A stretch of DNA of 64,000 nt from Eubacteriales bacterium (GTDB lineage Bacteria; Bacillota; Clostridia; Oscillospirales; Acutalibacteraceae): positions 1-64,000 of the forward strand of contig JAUNJO010000002.1 in assembly GCA_030533225.1 (NCBI GenBank), given 5' to 3'. Positions 24,766 to 33,496 of the stretch are shown piece by piece. A program made the translations under genes and the position numbers. The notes under the pieces are model-generated. The model saw nothing but the letters and a program-made list of their open reading frames with translations, was not told where the DNA came from and did no database searches. Each line of letters begins with the position of its first letter. The stretch's first letter is position 1.

Positions 24766-25998
24766 TTAAGACAGCAGATCGGCCAGGGTATCCACCTGAG
24801 TAGGACTGTTTGCTGACATGGTGTTGTTGAGAATGATTACCTCGGTGATGCCGTTTTGCTTTAGGTAGGACTTGAAGTTGTCGCCGTTCCAATAGCGGAA
24901 ATCAATGAGGTGAACCTCGTCATAGTTCGCGGCAAGATAGGGTGCGAAGGCATTGCCGTAGCTGTCCTTAACCAGGGCAACCTTTCTGCCTGTTCCGGCG
25001 TTTGAATGAATGATAAACTCCGCCACATCTCCCCAGCAGAAAACACCGTAGGAGTATGTGCCTGCTGTTGCTCCCGGGTAGTAAGTGTCCACGGTGAGGG
25101 TTTCATTCGAGCCTCTTTCGGTAAGGTATGCATAGGTGTCTACAGGCAGGCTGTAGTAGTCAACGGTATCGGGTGTGTTCGCAAGGGAGGGGATGGTGCT
25201 TGTAAATGTGCCGGTAAAACCTGCGATGCTGTTCTTCTTCGCGGACTTAATATCCATGGGGGTAAGTCCCGCTTCCTCGCAAAAAGCCGTGTAGCCGTAG
25301 TATGCACCCAGGCCTGTCCAGTGGTGGTCGGTGTTGAAATAAATATACTCGTCTGAGTGCTCAGCCAGGATATTGTATGCGTTTACCTGAATGATACGCT
25401 CGTCAAGATTTTTGTTAATAGTTTTGATATTTTCCGCCTGGGAGGAGCCGCCTAAGTCGGTGATTATTTTTTGCGGTACTCCGTACTCGGTGTGATTAGG
25501 TACAACTATATTATATACAGTTATATCCTTATCTAAACCCTTTACGGCTTTGTTGAGACTGTTTGCATAGTGCTTTGCGATTTTTTCACTGCTGCCGAAA
25601 AGGTTGTAGCCTGTGTTTTTGTAAAGGAACATGGTGTCCGAATATACCGCCGCCTCGGAGCCGTCATCCTCTGCGTCAAACTGAGTGATGACATCTTTGG
25701 GCTCGGTGGGAGCAGTGGTTACGGGTGCGGTGGTGGCCACAGTCTCGTCGGGCGTGGTCTCGCCTGCTGTTGTGCCTGTGGGGGATGAAGGGTCAGCGTC
25801 AGGTTCTGCACACATCTTTGTGCCGAGGAAGATGCCCCCCACAACAAGCAGTGCCAAAATTACTAAAGATACCGCAATGATAATTACTTTTTTGCCGTTT
25901 GAGTTTTGGCGGCGCCGTCTGCGATTGCGTTTTTTGCCTTGATAGCCTTGTCCTCGGCCCATGGTTTCCAGACCGATGAAGTATTCCTCTTTTCTCAT
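24766..25998 (-). CDS. DHHW-family (AlgX/AlgJ-like) cell-surface protein
   Basis: 410 aa. A strongly basic N-terminus (KKRNRRRRRQ) precedes one membrane segment (~37-58), a Thr/Pro/Asp-rich linker (~63-105) and an extracytoplasmic SGNH-like domain with DHHW (D224, 'FNTDHHWTGLGAYYGY') and 'LVKDSYGNAFAPYL' late in the domain. It is a second member of the family found at 22538. It is divergent from the MBOAT unit and may use the same MBOAT protein or act on another polymer. ATG 25998 has AAGGGA upstream. Confidence 0.88.
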   Translation of the reverse strand: MRKEEYFIGLETMGRGQGYQGKKRNRRRRRQNSNGKKVIIIAVSLVILALLVVGGIFLGTKMCAEPDADPSSPTGTTAGETTPDETVATTAPVTTAPTEPKDVITQFDAEDDGSEAAVYSDTMFLYKNTGYNLFGSSEKIAKHYANSLNKAVKGLDKDITVYNIVVPNHTEYGVPQKIITDLGGSSQAENIKTINKNLDERIIQVNAYNILAEHSDEYIYFNTDHHWTGLGAYYGYTAFCEEAGLTPMDIKSAKKNSIAGFTGTFTSTIPSLANTPDTVDYYSLPVDTYAYLTERGSNETLTVDTYYPGATAGTYSYGVFCWGDVAEFIIHSNAGTGRKVALVKDSYGNAFAPYLAANYDEVHLIDFRYWNGDNFKSYLKQNGITEVIILNNTMSANSPTQVDTLADLLS

Positions 25999-26199
25999 AA
26001 TTTCGTCCCTTTCGTGATTGACGGAAATTTTGGGCACCGTTTTCCGCCAAAATATCTATTATTACATGATACAGTATAAGCCAAAGTGTGGACAAAGGCA
26101 ACAAAAGTAACCGAATTGTGATTATATTGGGATTTTTTGTAATAATTTGAGGAATTTATACATTTTCCCGCCCCAACAGGAAAAATCCTCCTGTTTTTA

Positions 26200-26228
26200 T
26201 TGCACATGCGGGTTTATTGTGATAAAAT
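26200..26228 (+). promoter_or_regulatory. Promoter of aminotransferase-trpS
   Basis: TTGCAC (26200-26205), 17-bp spacer, TAAAAT (26223-26228), 38 nt before the start codon. Confidence 0.6.
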
Positions 26229-26265
26229 GATTTTGTATATTATTATTTTCAGAAAGCGTGATTTT

Positions 26266-27447
26266 ATGGATTATATCTTCTCAAACCGAGTAAGCGGACT
26301 GAAACCCTCTGCTATCAGGGAGATTTTTAAGTATGCCGCTGACCCCACGGTTGTATCTTTATCGGCAGGCAATCCTGCACCCGACGCTTTTCCTGCAAAG
26401 GCTTTGGAGGAAATTTCCGCAAGGCTTATGAGGGAAAACCCCACCCTTGCCTTGCAGTACAGCATCACCGAGGGTTACACACCCCTGCGTGAAAGCCTCA
26501 AAGATTACATGGCTACAAAGGGAATCGGAAAAGAGGGTGATGACCTTATTGTGACCTCGGGTGCACAGCAGGTTATGGATTTGCTCACAAAATCCCTTGT
26601 GAACGAGGGTGACGAGGTTGTGTGCGAAGCACCCTCCTTCATTGGCTCGCTCAACACTTTCCGCAGTTACGGAGCAAAGCTTCTGGGTGTTCCCATGGAT
26701 GCTGACGGCATGAATATGGAGGCTTTGGAGGAAACTCTCAGGACTCACGATAAAATCAGATTTATATACACAATTCCCACATTCCAAAACCCCTCGGGCA
26801 TTACCATGAGCCTTGAAAAGAGACACCGCCTCTACGAGCTTGCCAAAGAGTACAAGGTGCTTATCCTTGAGGATAACCCCTACGGTGAGCTTCGATACAA
26901 GGGTGAGGATTTGCCCACTGTCAAGAGCTTTGACACAGAGGGCTTGGTGGTTTACGCAGGCTCGTTCAGTAAGGTTATCTCTCCCGGTATGCGTGTGGGT
27001 TGGTGCGTTGCTCCTGCACCCATTATTCAGAAGATGACTGTCTGCAAGCAGGGCAGTGATGTGCATACGAATATCTGGTCGCAGGTGCTTTGCCATGAGT
27101 TCATGACAAAGTACGACTTCGAGGGACATCTTAGGTTTTTGCGTGAACTCTACTCAAAGAAAGCCGAGTACACCCTGAAGCTTCTCAGGGAAAACCTGAG
27201 TGATAAGGTGAAATTCACCGATATTGACGGCGGACTTTTCATTTGGTGTACCTTGCCCGAGGATGTGGATATGCCGGCATTTTGTTTGGACGCAGTTAAA
27301 AACAAGGTTTGCGTTGTTCCCGGCACAGCCTTCCTCACCGACGAAAACGAAGTTTCCCACGATTTCAGAATCAACTTCTCAACCCCCACCGACGAACAGC
27401 TCAAAAAAGGCATTGAAATTCTCGGTGAGCTTACAAAGAAGCTATAA
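26266..27447 (+). CDS. PLP-dependent aminotransferase, fold type I
   Basis: 393 aa. Similar in layout to 2-aminoadipate/aromatic aminotransferases of the MocR-like subgroup but without the DNA-binding domain. It shows '[12 protein letters not shown]' (substrate contact), '[11 protein letters not shown]', '[11 protein letters not shown]' and the PLP Lys in '[17 protein letters not shown]', plus the C-terminal Arg in 'HDFRINFS'. It exchanges an amino group between an amino acid and a 2-oxoacid; exact substrates are not decided. ATG 26266 matches the family N-terminus; only a weak purine-rich site precedes it. 14 nt before trpS, so co-transcribed. Confidence 0.92.
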   Translation: MDYIFSNRVSGLKPSAIREIFKYAADPTVVSLSAGNPAPDAFPAKALEEISARLMRENPTLALQYSITEGYTPLRESLKDYMATKGIGKEGDDLIVTSGAQQVMDLLTKSLVNEGDEVVCEAPSFIGSLNTFRSYGAKLLGVPMDADGMNMEALEETLRTHDKIRFIYTIPTFQNPSGITMSLEKRHRLYELAKEYKVLILEDNPYGELRYKGEDLPTVKSFDTEGLVVYAGSFSKVISPGMRVGWCVAPAPIIQKMTVCKQGSDVHTNIWSQVLCHEFMTKYDFEGHLRFLRELYSKKAEYTLKLLRENLSDKVKFTDIDGGLFIWCTLPEDVDMPAFCLDAVKNKVCVVPGTAFLTDENEVSHDFRINFSTPTDEQLKKGIEILGELTKKL

Positions 27448-27461
27448 TTAAGGAGAAAGCC

Positions 27462-28496
27462 ATGAGTAACGAAGTAATTAACAATACAGAGGCGCCGGCC
27501 CGCAAAAAAATCGTATTCAGCGCAATTCAGCCCTCCGGCACTATCACCTTGGGCAACTACCTGGGGGCACTTCGCAACTGGGTAAATATGCAGGAGGAGG
27601 GGGAGTACAACTGCATCTACGCTCTTGCCGATCTGCACACCATCACAGTCCGTCAGGAGCCTGCGGTTATGCGCAAGAATGTTCTTGACGCTTACGCATC
27701 AATTTTGGCCTGCGGTATCGACCCCGAAAAAAGCCCCTTCTTCATTCAGAGTCATGTTGACGCTCACGCTCAGCTTGCGTGGCTTCTCAACTGTTACACC
27801 CAGTTCGGCGAGCTTTCCCGAATGACACAGTTCAAGGACAAAAGCGCAAAGCATGCCGATAACATCAACGCAGGTCTTTTCACCTATCCCTGCCTTATGG
27901 CAGCAGATATTCTTCTCTATCAGGCTGATTTAGTGCCTGTGGGCGCTGACCAGAAACAGCATCTGGAGCTTGCCCGGGACATTGCAGAGCGTTTTAACGG
28001 TCTTTATAGCAAGACCTTCACCGTGCCCGAGGGTTTCATCCCCAAAAACGGTGCCCGAGTTATGAGCTTGCAGGACCCCACCCGCAAGATGAGTAAATCC
28101 GACGGCAATGTGAACGGCTGCATTTCTTTGCTTGACAGTCCCGAGGTTATTATGAAAAAGTTTAAGCGCGCAGTCACCGACAGCGATGCCTGTGTTAAGT
28201 ACGGCGAGGGCAAAGACGGTGTCAACAACCTTATGGGTATCTACTCGGTAATCACCGGCAAGACCTTCGAGGCTATCGAGAATGAGTTTGCAGGCAAGGG
28301 TTACGGTGATTTCAAGGCAGCAGTCGGCGAAGCGGTTGTGGAGGAATTAAGGCCCATCCGTGAGCGTTACGAGGCACTTATTAAGGATAAGGCGTATCTT
28401 CAGGAGTCCTGGAGAAAGGGTGCTGAGTTTGCCGAGAGAATGGCAGAGCGTACTCTTCAAAAGGCAATGAAAAAGGTCGGCTTTGTGGCTCGCTGA
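27462..28496 (+). CDS. trpS: Tryptophan--tRNA ligase
   Basis: 344 aa, class Ic synthetase. The HIGH-like motif is 'TLGNYLGA' and the KMSKS motif 'RKMSKSDGN'; '[22 protein letters not shown]' (seen as two parts, GADQKQH and ELARDIA) is typical of TrpRS. It attaches Trp to tRNA-Trp in the cytosol. The ~18-residue N-terminal extension before '[12 protein letters not shown]' is slightly longer than usual. AAGGAG precedes the ATG. No T-box leader is present in the 14-nt intergenic space. Confidence 0.98.
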   Translation: MSNEVINNTEAPARKKIVFSAIQPSGTITLGNYLGALRNWVNMQEEGEYNCIYALADLHTITVRQEPAVMRKNVLDAYASILACGIDPEKSPFFIQSHVDAHAQLAWLLNCYTQFGELSRMTQFKDKSAKHADNINAGLFTYPCLMAADILLYQADLVPVGADQKQHLELARDIAERFNGLYSKTFTVPEGFIPKNGARVMSLQDPTRKMSKSDGNVNGCISLLDSPEVIMKKFKRAVTDSDACVKYGEGKDGVNNLMGIYSVITGKTFEAIENEFAGKGYGDFKAAVGEAVVEELRPIRERYEALIKDKAYLQESWRKGAEFAERMAERTLQKAMKKVGFVAR

Positions 28497-28522
28497 GAAA
28501 AGGCTCGGCAAAATAAAAATCA

Positions 28523-28556
28523 AGGGCAACCGAGAAATTTCGGTTGCCCTTTTTCT
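28523..28556 (+). terminator. Terminator of trpS
   Basis: Stem agggcaaccga with tcggttgccct followed by Ts. Confidence 0.92.
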
Positions 28557-28575
28557 GTGATGTATCTGTAGGAGT

Positions 28576-30306
28576 TTACTTGTAGAGAGAGCCGATTTCC
28601 TCTTCCTCTACAATCTTCCAGTTGTTGAAATCATGGCCTGAGCCTGAGATTTCATAGGTGTAGTTTACATCGGGTTTTGCATTCCATGACTGAAAATAGT
28701 GGGTACGGGTGGTGCCTTCCTTAACATCGGAGTAAGCGTTTCCGTAGTCGGTAGAGGTGTCAAGGCCTGCGGATTTAACAATGGTGGGGATGAGGTTTGC
28801 CTGGGAAACCGGAGTTTTGTTCTCGGTAAGAGGTGTACCCTCCCGGCCCTTTTCCTTAACAAGAAGTGTGGTGATTTTGGTATCCTCGTAAATCTTTTTG
28901 TCGCTCCAAAGAACACCGTGGTCGCCGGTGATGATGATAGTGGCGTCCTTGTACACTCCAAGGGCTTTCATCTGATCGATGTACTCGGTGATGAACTTGA
29001 AGCAGCCTGCGGTCTGGGGAAGTGAATCCGAGGCGCTGTTGCTGTCGGGAACAGTCTGGCAGTTTTCGTCCATGTTGAAGGGAGAGTGGCAGCCGCGTAA
29101 ATGCAGGAAGGAGTAAGTGTTCTTTTTGCTTTGGGTGTGAAGTCCGCTTTCGGCAAATTCAGCATAGGTGCCGGCGTCGTCAAGCTCGTACTGCTTTGCA
29201 TCGCCCGATGATTCAACCATTGCGTTGAGCTTGCCCGAGGATACGGTCTGGGACTTTATTGCATCCGGCGTCCAGAAGTAAGCGCCCACCAGGAACATAT
29301 TGTAGGAAAGCTCAAAGGGATTTTCAACAGTGTAGTCCCCGGAGGTGCTTGTGTTTGCCACTAAGCCCTCAAAGACGCTTGCATCGTCATAGGAGTAGTA
29401 CTCGGATATATAGAGATTGACTTTATAGTTGTTTTTGTTAAGGTCATAGAGGAACTTGTTGTCCTTAAAAGCATTTTCGAAGTATTTGGTGCGGGTTGCG
29501 GAGAAGTCGTTGTTGACGCCGGTTACCATAGAGGTGATACCGGGATATGTACGGGGATAGGTTGAGATGTTATCGCTGTAGTAGGTGAAGCCGTCAAGCT
29601 TATCTACAATGTCCTGCCGTCCGTTTAGGATCTCGGCAAAGTACATCTCGTCAAAGCGGTCAAGCACAAATACGATGATGTTATCCTTCGTTGAAACCTC
29701 AAACATATTGGCGGTGGTAAGGAAGGATTTTTCCGTTGCGGGGGTAGTGTCCTCCTCGCCTGTGAGACTTGTGAAAGCTGTGGGGACAACCATGAAAACC
29801 TGCATAACAAGGGAGAGGATAACCACAAAGGACAAAACCGACCGAACGAGCTGTTCTTTCTTCACGAAAAGGATGGAGAAAAGAGCCGCCACAACGATGC
29901 CGAGCCAAATAACAAAGTCCAGAACAACCCACCAGGTTTCAGGGGCTTTTGCGTTGCCGTCTCCGGGCAGTCCTCGGAAAGTCAGGTTTGTGATAAAAAG
30001 CTGTACAAGGGAAGCGAGCATCACTCCCGAACACAGGGCATGTATGATCTGATGCACAATACCCTTAGTGAAGTAGAGGGCGGCGGTAAGCAAAAGACCG
30101 ATAACCGCAGTGGCTAAAATCTGCAGAGGGAGAAAATCCCAAACGCCGAATTTGAGCTCTGTAGCATTTGCAAAGTACATATTAAGACTTGCGCAAATAA
30201 TAAGAGAAAAGGGGAGCGCAAAGCCCACAAGTGCCGACATGAGAAGTTTCTTTTTGTCAAAACTCTGCAATTGCCCCGTTTGTTTGTTATTTTTCTTTGT
30301 TGCCAA
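28576..30306 (-). CDS. Membrane sulfatase/alkaline-phosphatase superfamily protein
   Basis: 576 aa from TTG at 30306. About four to five membrane segments occupy residues ~20-180; the C-terminal ~380 residues are an extracytoplasmic alkaline-phosphatase-superfamily domain with metal-site pieces 'VFVLDRFDEMYFAE' and 'IIITGDHG', and 'HLRGCHSPF'. The overall shape resembles lipoteichoic acid synthase-like or phosphoethanolamine transferase-like enzymes that modify surface polymers. The usual nucleophile Thr is not obvious, so activity is uncertain. AAAGG abuts the ATG at 30315 with no spacing but is 9 nt from the TTG, which is preferred. Confidence 0.85.
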   Translation of the reverse strand: MATKKNNKQTGQLQSFDKKKLLMSALVGFALPFSLIICASLNMYFANATELKFGVWDFLPLQILATAVIGLLLTAALYFTKGIVHQIIHALCSGVMLASLVQLFITNLTFRGLPGDGNAKAPETWWVVLDFVIWLGIVVAALFSILFVKKEQLVRSVLSFVVILSLVMQVFMVVPTAFTSLTGEEDTTPATEKSFLTTANMFEVSTKDNIIVFVLDRFDEMYFAEILNGRQDIVDKLDGFTYYSDNISTYPRTYPGITSMVTGVNNDFSATRTKYFENAFKDNKFLYDLNKNNYKVNLYISEYYSYDDASVFEGLVANTSTSGDYTVENPFELSYNMFLVGAYFWTPDAIKSQTVSSGKLNAMVESSGDAKQYELDDAGTYAEFAESGLHTQSKKNTYSFLHLRGCHSPFNMDENCQTVPDSNSASDSLPQTAGCFKFITEYIDQMKALGVYKDATIIITGDHGVLWSDKKIYEDTKITTLLVKEKGREGTPLTENKTPVSQANLIPTIVKSAGLDTSTDYGNAYSDVKEGTTRTHYFQSWNAKPDVNYTYEISGSGHDFNNWKIVEEEEIGSLYK

Positions 30307-30345
30307 TGAAATCATCCTTTCAAAAGGAATTATTTAGACAAAATT

Positions 30346-30374
30346 ATTATAGCATTCCCCCAGATAAAAATCAA
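30346..30374 (-). promoter_or_regulatory. Promoter of sulfatase-like gene
   Basis: Minus strand TTGATT (30374-30369), 17-bp spacer, TATAAT (30351-30346). Confidence 0.75.
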
Positions 30375-30427
30375 CAGGTTAAGATATGGCGGTGACAAAT
30401 AAAAAGTCGGTAATTTTCAAAAAAATC

Positions 30428-30456
30428 TTGACAAATATGCGAGTTTATAATATAAT
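30428..30456 (+). promoter_or_regulatory. Consensus promoter of tRNA cluster
   Basis: TTGACA (30428-30433), 17-bp spacer, TATAAT (30451-30456): a perfect sigma-A consensus, 30 nt before the first tRNA. Confidence 0.93.
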
Positions 30457-30485
30457 AATCCATGCTACGTTTGAGTGGCATATAT

Positions 30486-30562
30486 GGCGGAATAGCTCAG
30501 CTGGCTAGAGCATTCGGTTCATACCCGAAGTGTCGTAGGTTCAAGTCCTATTTCCGCTACCA
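30486..30562 (+). tRNA. tRNA-Met (CAT), elongator type
   Basis: 77 nt with encoded CCA. The anticodon arm ttcgg-ttCATac-ccgaa gives CAT. The acceptor stem ggcggaa pairs with ttccgct (one G-U). The 'AGCTCAGCTGGCTAGAGC' D-arm and paired position 1-72 fit elongator rather than initiator tRNA. Confidence 0.96.
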
Positions 30563-30565
30563 TGT

Positions 30566-30640
30566 GGCCCGGTGGTCAAGAGGTTAAGACACCGCCCTTT
30601 CACGGCGGTAACACGAGTTCGATTCTCGTCCGGGTCACCA
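30566..30640 (+). tRNA. tRNA-Glu (TTC)
   Basis: 75 nt with encoded CCA. The anticodon arm ccgcc-ctTTCac-ggcgg gives TTC. Acceptor ggcccgg pairs with ccgggtc. Three nt after tRNA-Met. Confidence 0.96.
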
Positions 30641-30650
30641 TTTTATTTCT

Positions 30651-30737
30651 GCCGGTGTGGTGGAATAGGCAGACACAAGGGACTTAAAATCCCTCGGAGT
30701 AAAATCCGTACCGGTTCAAGTCCGGTCACCGGCACCA
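30651..30737 (+). tRNA. tRNA-Leu (TAA)
   Basis: 87 nt, class II with a long variable arm and encoded CCA. The anticodon arm aggga-ctTAAaa-tccct gives TAA. Acceptor gccggtg pairs with caccggc. Confidence 0.97.
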
Positions 30738-30876
30738 CAAAATGGTGTATAGAGTATTTGGAGCGTCGAGGTTACTGTTACTCGGCGGTTTTTTGTTTTA
30801 TAGCCAATGGGCGAGGACTTTTTGACCTTGACCGTGCTATTAGAAGAGGTCCAAACAAGAGCAATCCCACACAAAA

Positions 30877-30913
30877 AGGCCCAGCGTGTTGCTGAGCCTT
30901 GATTTTTTTGTAG
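30877..30913. terminator. Bidirectional terminator between tRNAs and degV
   Basis: Stem aaggcccagc with gctgagcctt (one mismatch), A-run on the left and T-run on the right, so it can serve both the tRNA cluster and the convergent degV gene. The 140 nt between tRNA-Leu and this stem hold nothing recognisable. Confidence 0.8.
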
Positions 30914-30941
30914 AATTTTGTCTTTTTCCCCGAGAGTTATA

Positions 30942-31829
30942 TCAGTCAACTCTCTCGTCGCCCCAGAAGAAGACAGCAACGGTTCCGGGACCTGTGTGAC
31001 TGCCGATTGTAGGGCCGATGCTGTTGATTACTACCTTGCCATTGAGGTTTTTGAACCTGCTTTCAATTTCTTTTGCAACATCCTTTGCATCATCGGGGCA
31101 GGCAGAGTGGCAAATAAAGCATTTTCCGCTGTAGTTAAGTCCCCCCTGTGCATGTTTTACCATTTTTTCTACGATTTCACATTTTACCTTTTCCTTGCCC
31201 CTGATTTTCTGTCTGGGGGTAAGCTTGCCTTCGAGGTTACAGTTGAGAAGAGGACAAATTCCTAAAATTCCGCCGAAAAGACCGGCGACCTTGGAAATTC
31301 GACCCCCTCTAACATAGTATTTAAGGTCTGTGGAGAAAAACCAATGGTGCATTTTGAGCTTATTTTCCTCAATCCATGTGTAGAGTTCGTCGATGGTTTT
31401 GCCCTCGTCACGCATATCGGCGAGAGTTTCGGCAATAAGTCCCACACCTGAGGATGCACCCAAGGAATCAACAACATAGAGCTTCTGATTGGGATACTTG
31501 TCCTTTAGTTCCTCGGCAGCGAGACGGGCGGAGTTGTAGGAGCCTGAAAGCCCTGAGGAAAGGGTAAGGTGGATAACATCCTTGCCGCTTGACAGGAGTC
31601 TTTCGAAATATTCGGTGTACTCTGCCTGATTTACCTGTGCGGTGGAGGTCATTGCACCCTCCTCCATTGCTTTGTAAAACTCATCAATAGACATGGTAAG
31701 GCCCAGATCGTCGTCATAGGTTTTGTCGTCTACTGTGTAGTGAAAATAAACGTAAGATATGTTTCTTTTGTCCAAGTGCTCGCGGCTGAGGTCAGCGATT
31801 GAGCAACAGCTGATGATATAGTCTGCCAT
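30942..31829 (-). CDS. DegV family fatty-acid-binding protein
   Basis: 295 aa. DegV proteins bind fatty acids and, as FakB, present them to the FakA kinase for phosphorylation. Seen here: 'TSTAQVNQAEYTEYFE', 'LTLSSGLSGSYNSARLA', 'VVDSLGASSG', and the Arg in 'YYVRGGRISK', all usual positions. The N-terminal segment 'IISCCSIADLS' replaces the common 'I.tDS.aDl' start, so the ligand-phosphate Ser region is altered. No fakA is in the window. ATG 31829 with GGAGG 5 nt upstream is chosen over a TTG at 31841. Confidence 0.93.
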   Translation of the reverse strand: MADYIISCCSIADLSREHLDKRNISYVYFHYTVDDKTYDDDLGLTMSIDEFYKAMEEGAMTSTAQVNQAEYTEYFERLLSSGKDVIHLTLSSGLSGSYNSARLAAEELKDKYPNQKLYVVDSLGASSGVGLIAETLADMRDEGKTIDELYTWIEENKLKMHHWFFSTDLKYYVRGGRISKVAGLFGGILGICPLLNCNLEGKLTPRQKIRGKEKVKCEIVEKMVKHAQGGLNYSGKCFICHSACPDDAKDVAKEIESRFKNLNGKVVINSIGPTIGSHTGPGTVAVFFWGDERVD

Positions 31830-31951
31830 ATTGTCCTCCAAATGTATTTCACACGGATAAGGTGTGACTGAATTGATTTACGAGTATAATTATATTATTC
31901 TCTCCCAAAAACCTCAACCTACACCTGCAAAGACTTGTAAACCGAAAAAAA

Positions 31952-31982
31952 TCACAACTCTACTGTGGGTAGAGTTGTGATG
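31952..31982. repeat. Strong 13-bp hairpin upstream of degV
   Basis: ATCACAACTCTAC (31952-31964) and GTAGAGTTGTGAT (31970-31982) are perfect complements with a 5-nt loop. The A-run to its left would be a U-run in a minus-strand transcript, so it is probably a terminator or attenuator for minus-strand RNA. Confidence 0.6.
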
Positions 31983-32024
31983 TAAACCTCACAATATGAA
32001 AAAATCCTCAAGCAAAGAAGGAAG

Positions 32025-32053
32025 TTGAAAAAGCTCTCCGGGTGTGATAAGAT
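32025..32053 (+). promoter_or_regulatory. Candidate promoter in the degV-HAD gap
   Basis: TTGAAA (32025-32030), 17-bp spacer, TAAGAT (32048-32053). It points to no annotated gene, only to the triple 18-nt repeat and the MITE-like element. Confidence 0.35.
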
Positions 32054-32070
32054 ATCTTTATACACATGTA

Positions 32071-32124
32071 GACGAGTGCGTTAAAACGGACGGGTGCGTT
32101 AGGACAGACGATTGTGTTTTATTC
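32071..32124 (+). repeat. Three tandem imperfect 18-nt repeats
   Basis: GACGAGTGCGTTAAAACG, GACGGGTGCGTTAGGACA and GACGATTGTGTTTTATTC follow each other without a gap. In one frame they read D-x-C-V-x-x three times, but no start with a ribosome binding site precedes them. Confidence 0.5.
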
Positions 32125-32214
32125 TTGACTGCCGTATTTTAATTCAGCCGAGGAAAACTAATCCGTGAAAAAAACAAAAAGCGACACCGAAGTGCCGCCG
32201 GTAGATGTAGATAA

Positions 32215-32534
32215 ACTATTACTTGCCTCCCCCTAAAGAGTGTTTCGGTGAACCGAATTTTGCCTCCCTTGTGCAAAGGGAGGTGGCAAAAATCTTTGAT
32301 TTTTGACGGAGGGATTGAGAAGTTTTCTAATTATCAATGAATAATATTGAGAGTCTACAGCGTTAGGTTGCAAACCGTGACTGTGGGAGAGAAAGTATAA
32401 AGCGTTGCTTTCTCCGGCAATCCCTCAGTCAGCTTCGCTGACAGCTTTCTCCGAAAGCGGGAACCCTTTTGTCAGCTACGCTGATATTTTCCCTAACAGG
32501 GAAATCACCCTTTGCACAAGGGAGCCGGAATAGT
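32215..32534. mobile_element. MITE-like inverted-repeat element (no ORF)
   Basis: About 320 bp bounded by ACTATT/AATAGT, with internal inverted copies GCCTCCCTTGTGCAAAGGG (32262-32280) and CCCTTTGCACAAGGGAGCC (32508-32526), plus 'ccctcagtcagcttcgctgacagc' type stem-loops near 32430-32450. No transposase. It resembles the short palindromic repeats scattered in Oscillospirales genomes; part of it recurs at 23738-24010. Non-autonomous mobility is inferred. Confidence 0.55.
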
Positions 32535-32566
32535 ATTGTCGACTGAGTGCACCCTTGTGCCGAAAG

Positions 32567-33298
32567 CTATTCCTCAACAATAAGCTTTTTGATTTTGTAC
32601 ACATCTCCGTCCATAATTTTCCAGTTGCTCAAAAGCTTTTGGGTGATTGGGGGAGAGATTTCCTGATGAATATAAAGGCTCTTAATACCGAAGTCATGAG
32701 CGCCGCGGATATCGGAATTGAAATCGTTGCCGATGAAAACGGAGCTGTTCTTACGCAGCTTGTATCTGTCAAAGAGCATTTGGAAGTAGTGTTTGTCGGG
32801 TTTCGAACATTCCTCTTCGGAGCTGATGAGGATTCCGTCGAAATAGGGAGTGAGCCCCAGCATATCAAGTTCAGGCCGTGTAAAGTCGGTCTGAGCGTTT
32901 GAAAGCAGGTAAATTTTCTTTTTCTTTGCCTTCAGCGTGTCCAGAAGGTCCAGAACACCGTCGTAAAGCTTGATGTGCTCGGTTGAAAAGCATCTGAAAA
33001 CGTTAGCGGTGATTTTTGCCAGGTCATCACTGCACTCAACACCTTTGAATTCGTAAAGCTCACGAAAAACCTCGGTAAGATTAATGTCCACCTTTGTGTA
33101 GTCGGTGTGCTCTGCCATCACCTGACGCTTTTTAACGCCGCAAAGCTCCTGGTATTTCTGCTGAAGCTCGCTTGGAGTGTAATCCGCCATTCTGTAGCCG
33201 TAGAATATGGCCATTTTCTCCCAAAGCTCGGGGGAATCCTCCACTGTGTAAATGTCGATAAGAGTACCGTACAAATCAAAAATATAATTCTTAAACAT
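32567..33298 (-). CDS. HAD-superfamily phosphatase (subfamily IA)
   Basis: 243 aa. Motif I 'YIFDLYGTLIDI' (nucleophile Asp and general acid Asp replaced by Tyr-context DLYGT, as in YjjG/YfnB-like members), motif II in 'LLSNAQTD', motif III Lys in 'CSKPDKHYFQ' and motif IV 'FIGNDFNSDI'. The helical cap lies between motifs I and II (~18-90). It removes phosphate from a small metabolite; a 5'-nucleotidase-like house-cleaning role is possible. ATG 33298 with GAGGTG 6 nt upstream; the GTG at 33307 overlaps that site. Confidence 0.92.
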   Translation of the reverse strand: MFKNYIFDLYGTLIDIYTVEDSPELWEKMAIFYGYRMADYTPSELQQKYQELCGVKKRQVMAEHTDYTKVDINLTEVFRELYEFKGVECSDDLAKITANVFRCFSTEHIKLYDGVLDLLDTLKAKKKKIYLLSNAQTDFTRPELDMLGLTPYFDGILISSEEECSKPDKHYFQMLFDRYKLRKNSSVFIGNDFNSDIRGAHDFGIKSLYIHQEISPPITQKLLSNWKIMDGDVYKIKKLIVEE

Positions 33299-33496
33299 AA
33301 TTTTCACCTCACAGGGAAATTATAGCACAGTTTTTTTCAAAATGCAAAGAAAATATAATAAAAAATGCCAAACAAATTAAATTTCATAAATTTTGGGTAT
33401 GCAATTTACCAATATTGTGTGCAAAAAACGGTAAAGCCAGTATTGGTTAGGCAATACTTCCAAGAAACATGACGGATATTTGACGAAGGTGATAGA

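Noticed and set aside
24734..24892. Long N-terminal extension of the Nudix protein
   Set aside because: It overlaps the end of the second DHHW gene and has no ribosome site; ATG 24733 has a well-spaced GGAGG.
32071..32124. CRISPR array
   Set aside because: Three direct 18-nt repeats without spacers and no cas genes in the window.
32165..32236. 23-codon peptide gene starting at GTG 32165
   Set aside because: The site upstream is poorly spaced and the frame ends inside a repeat element; kept only as part of a low-interest observation.
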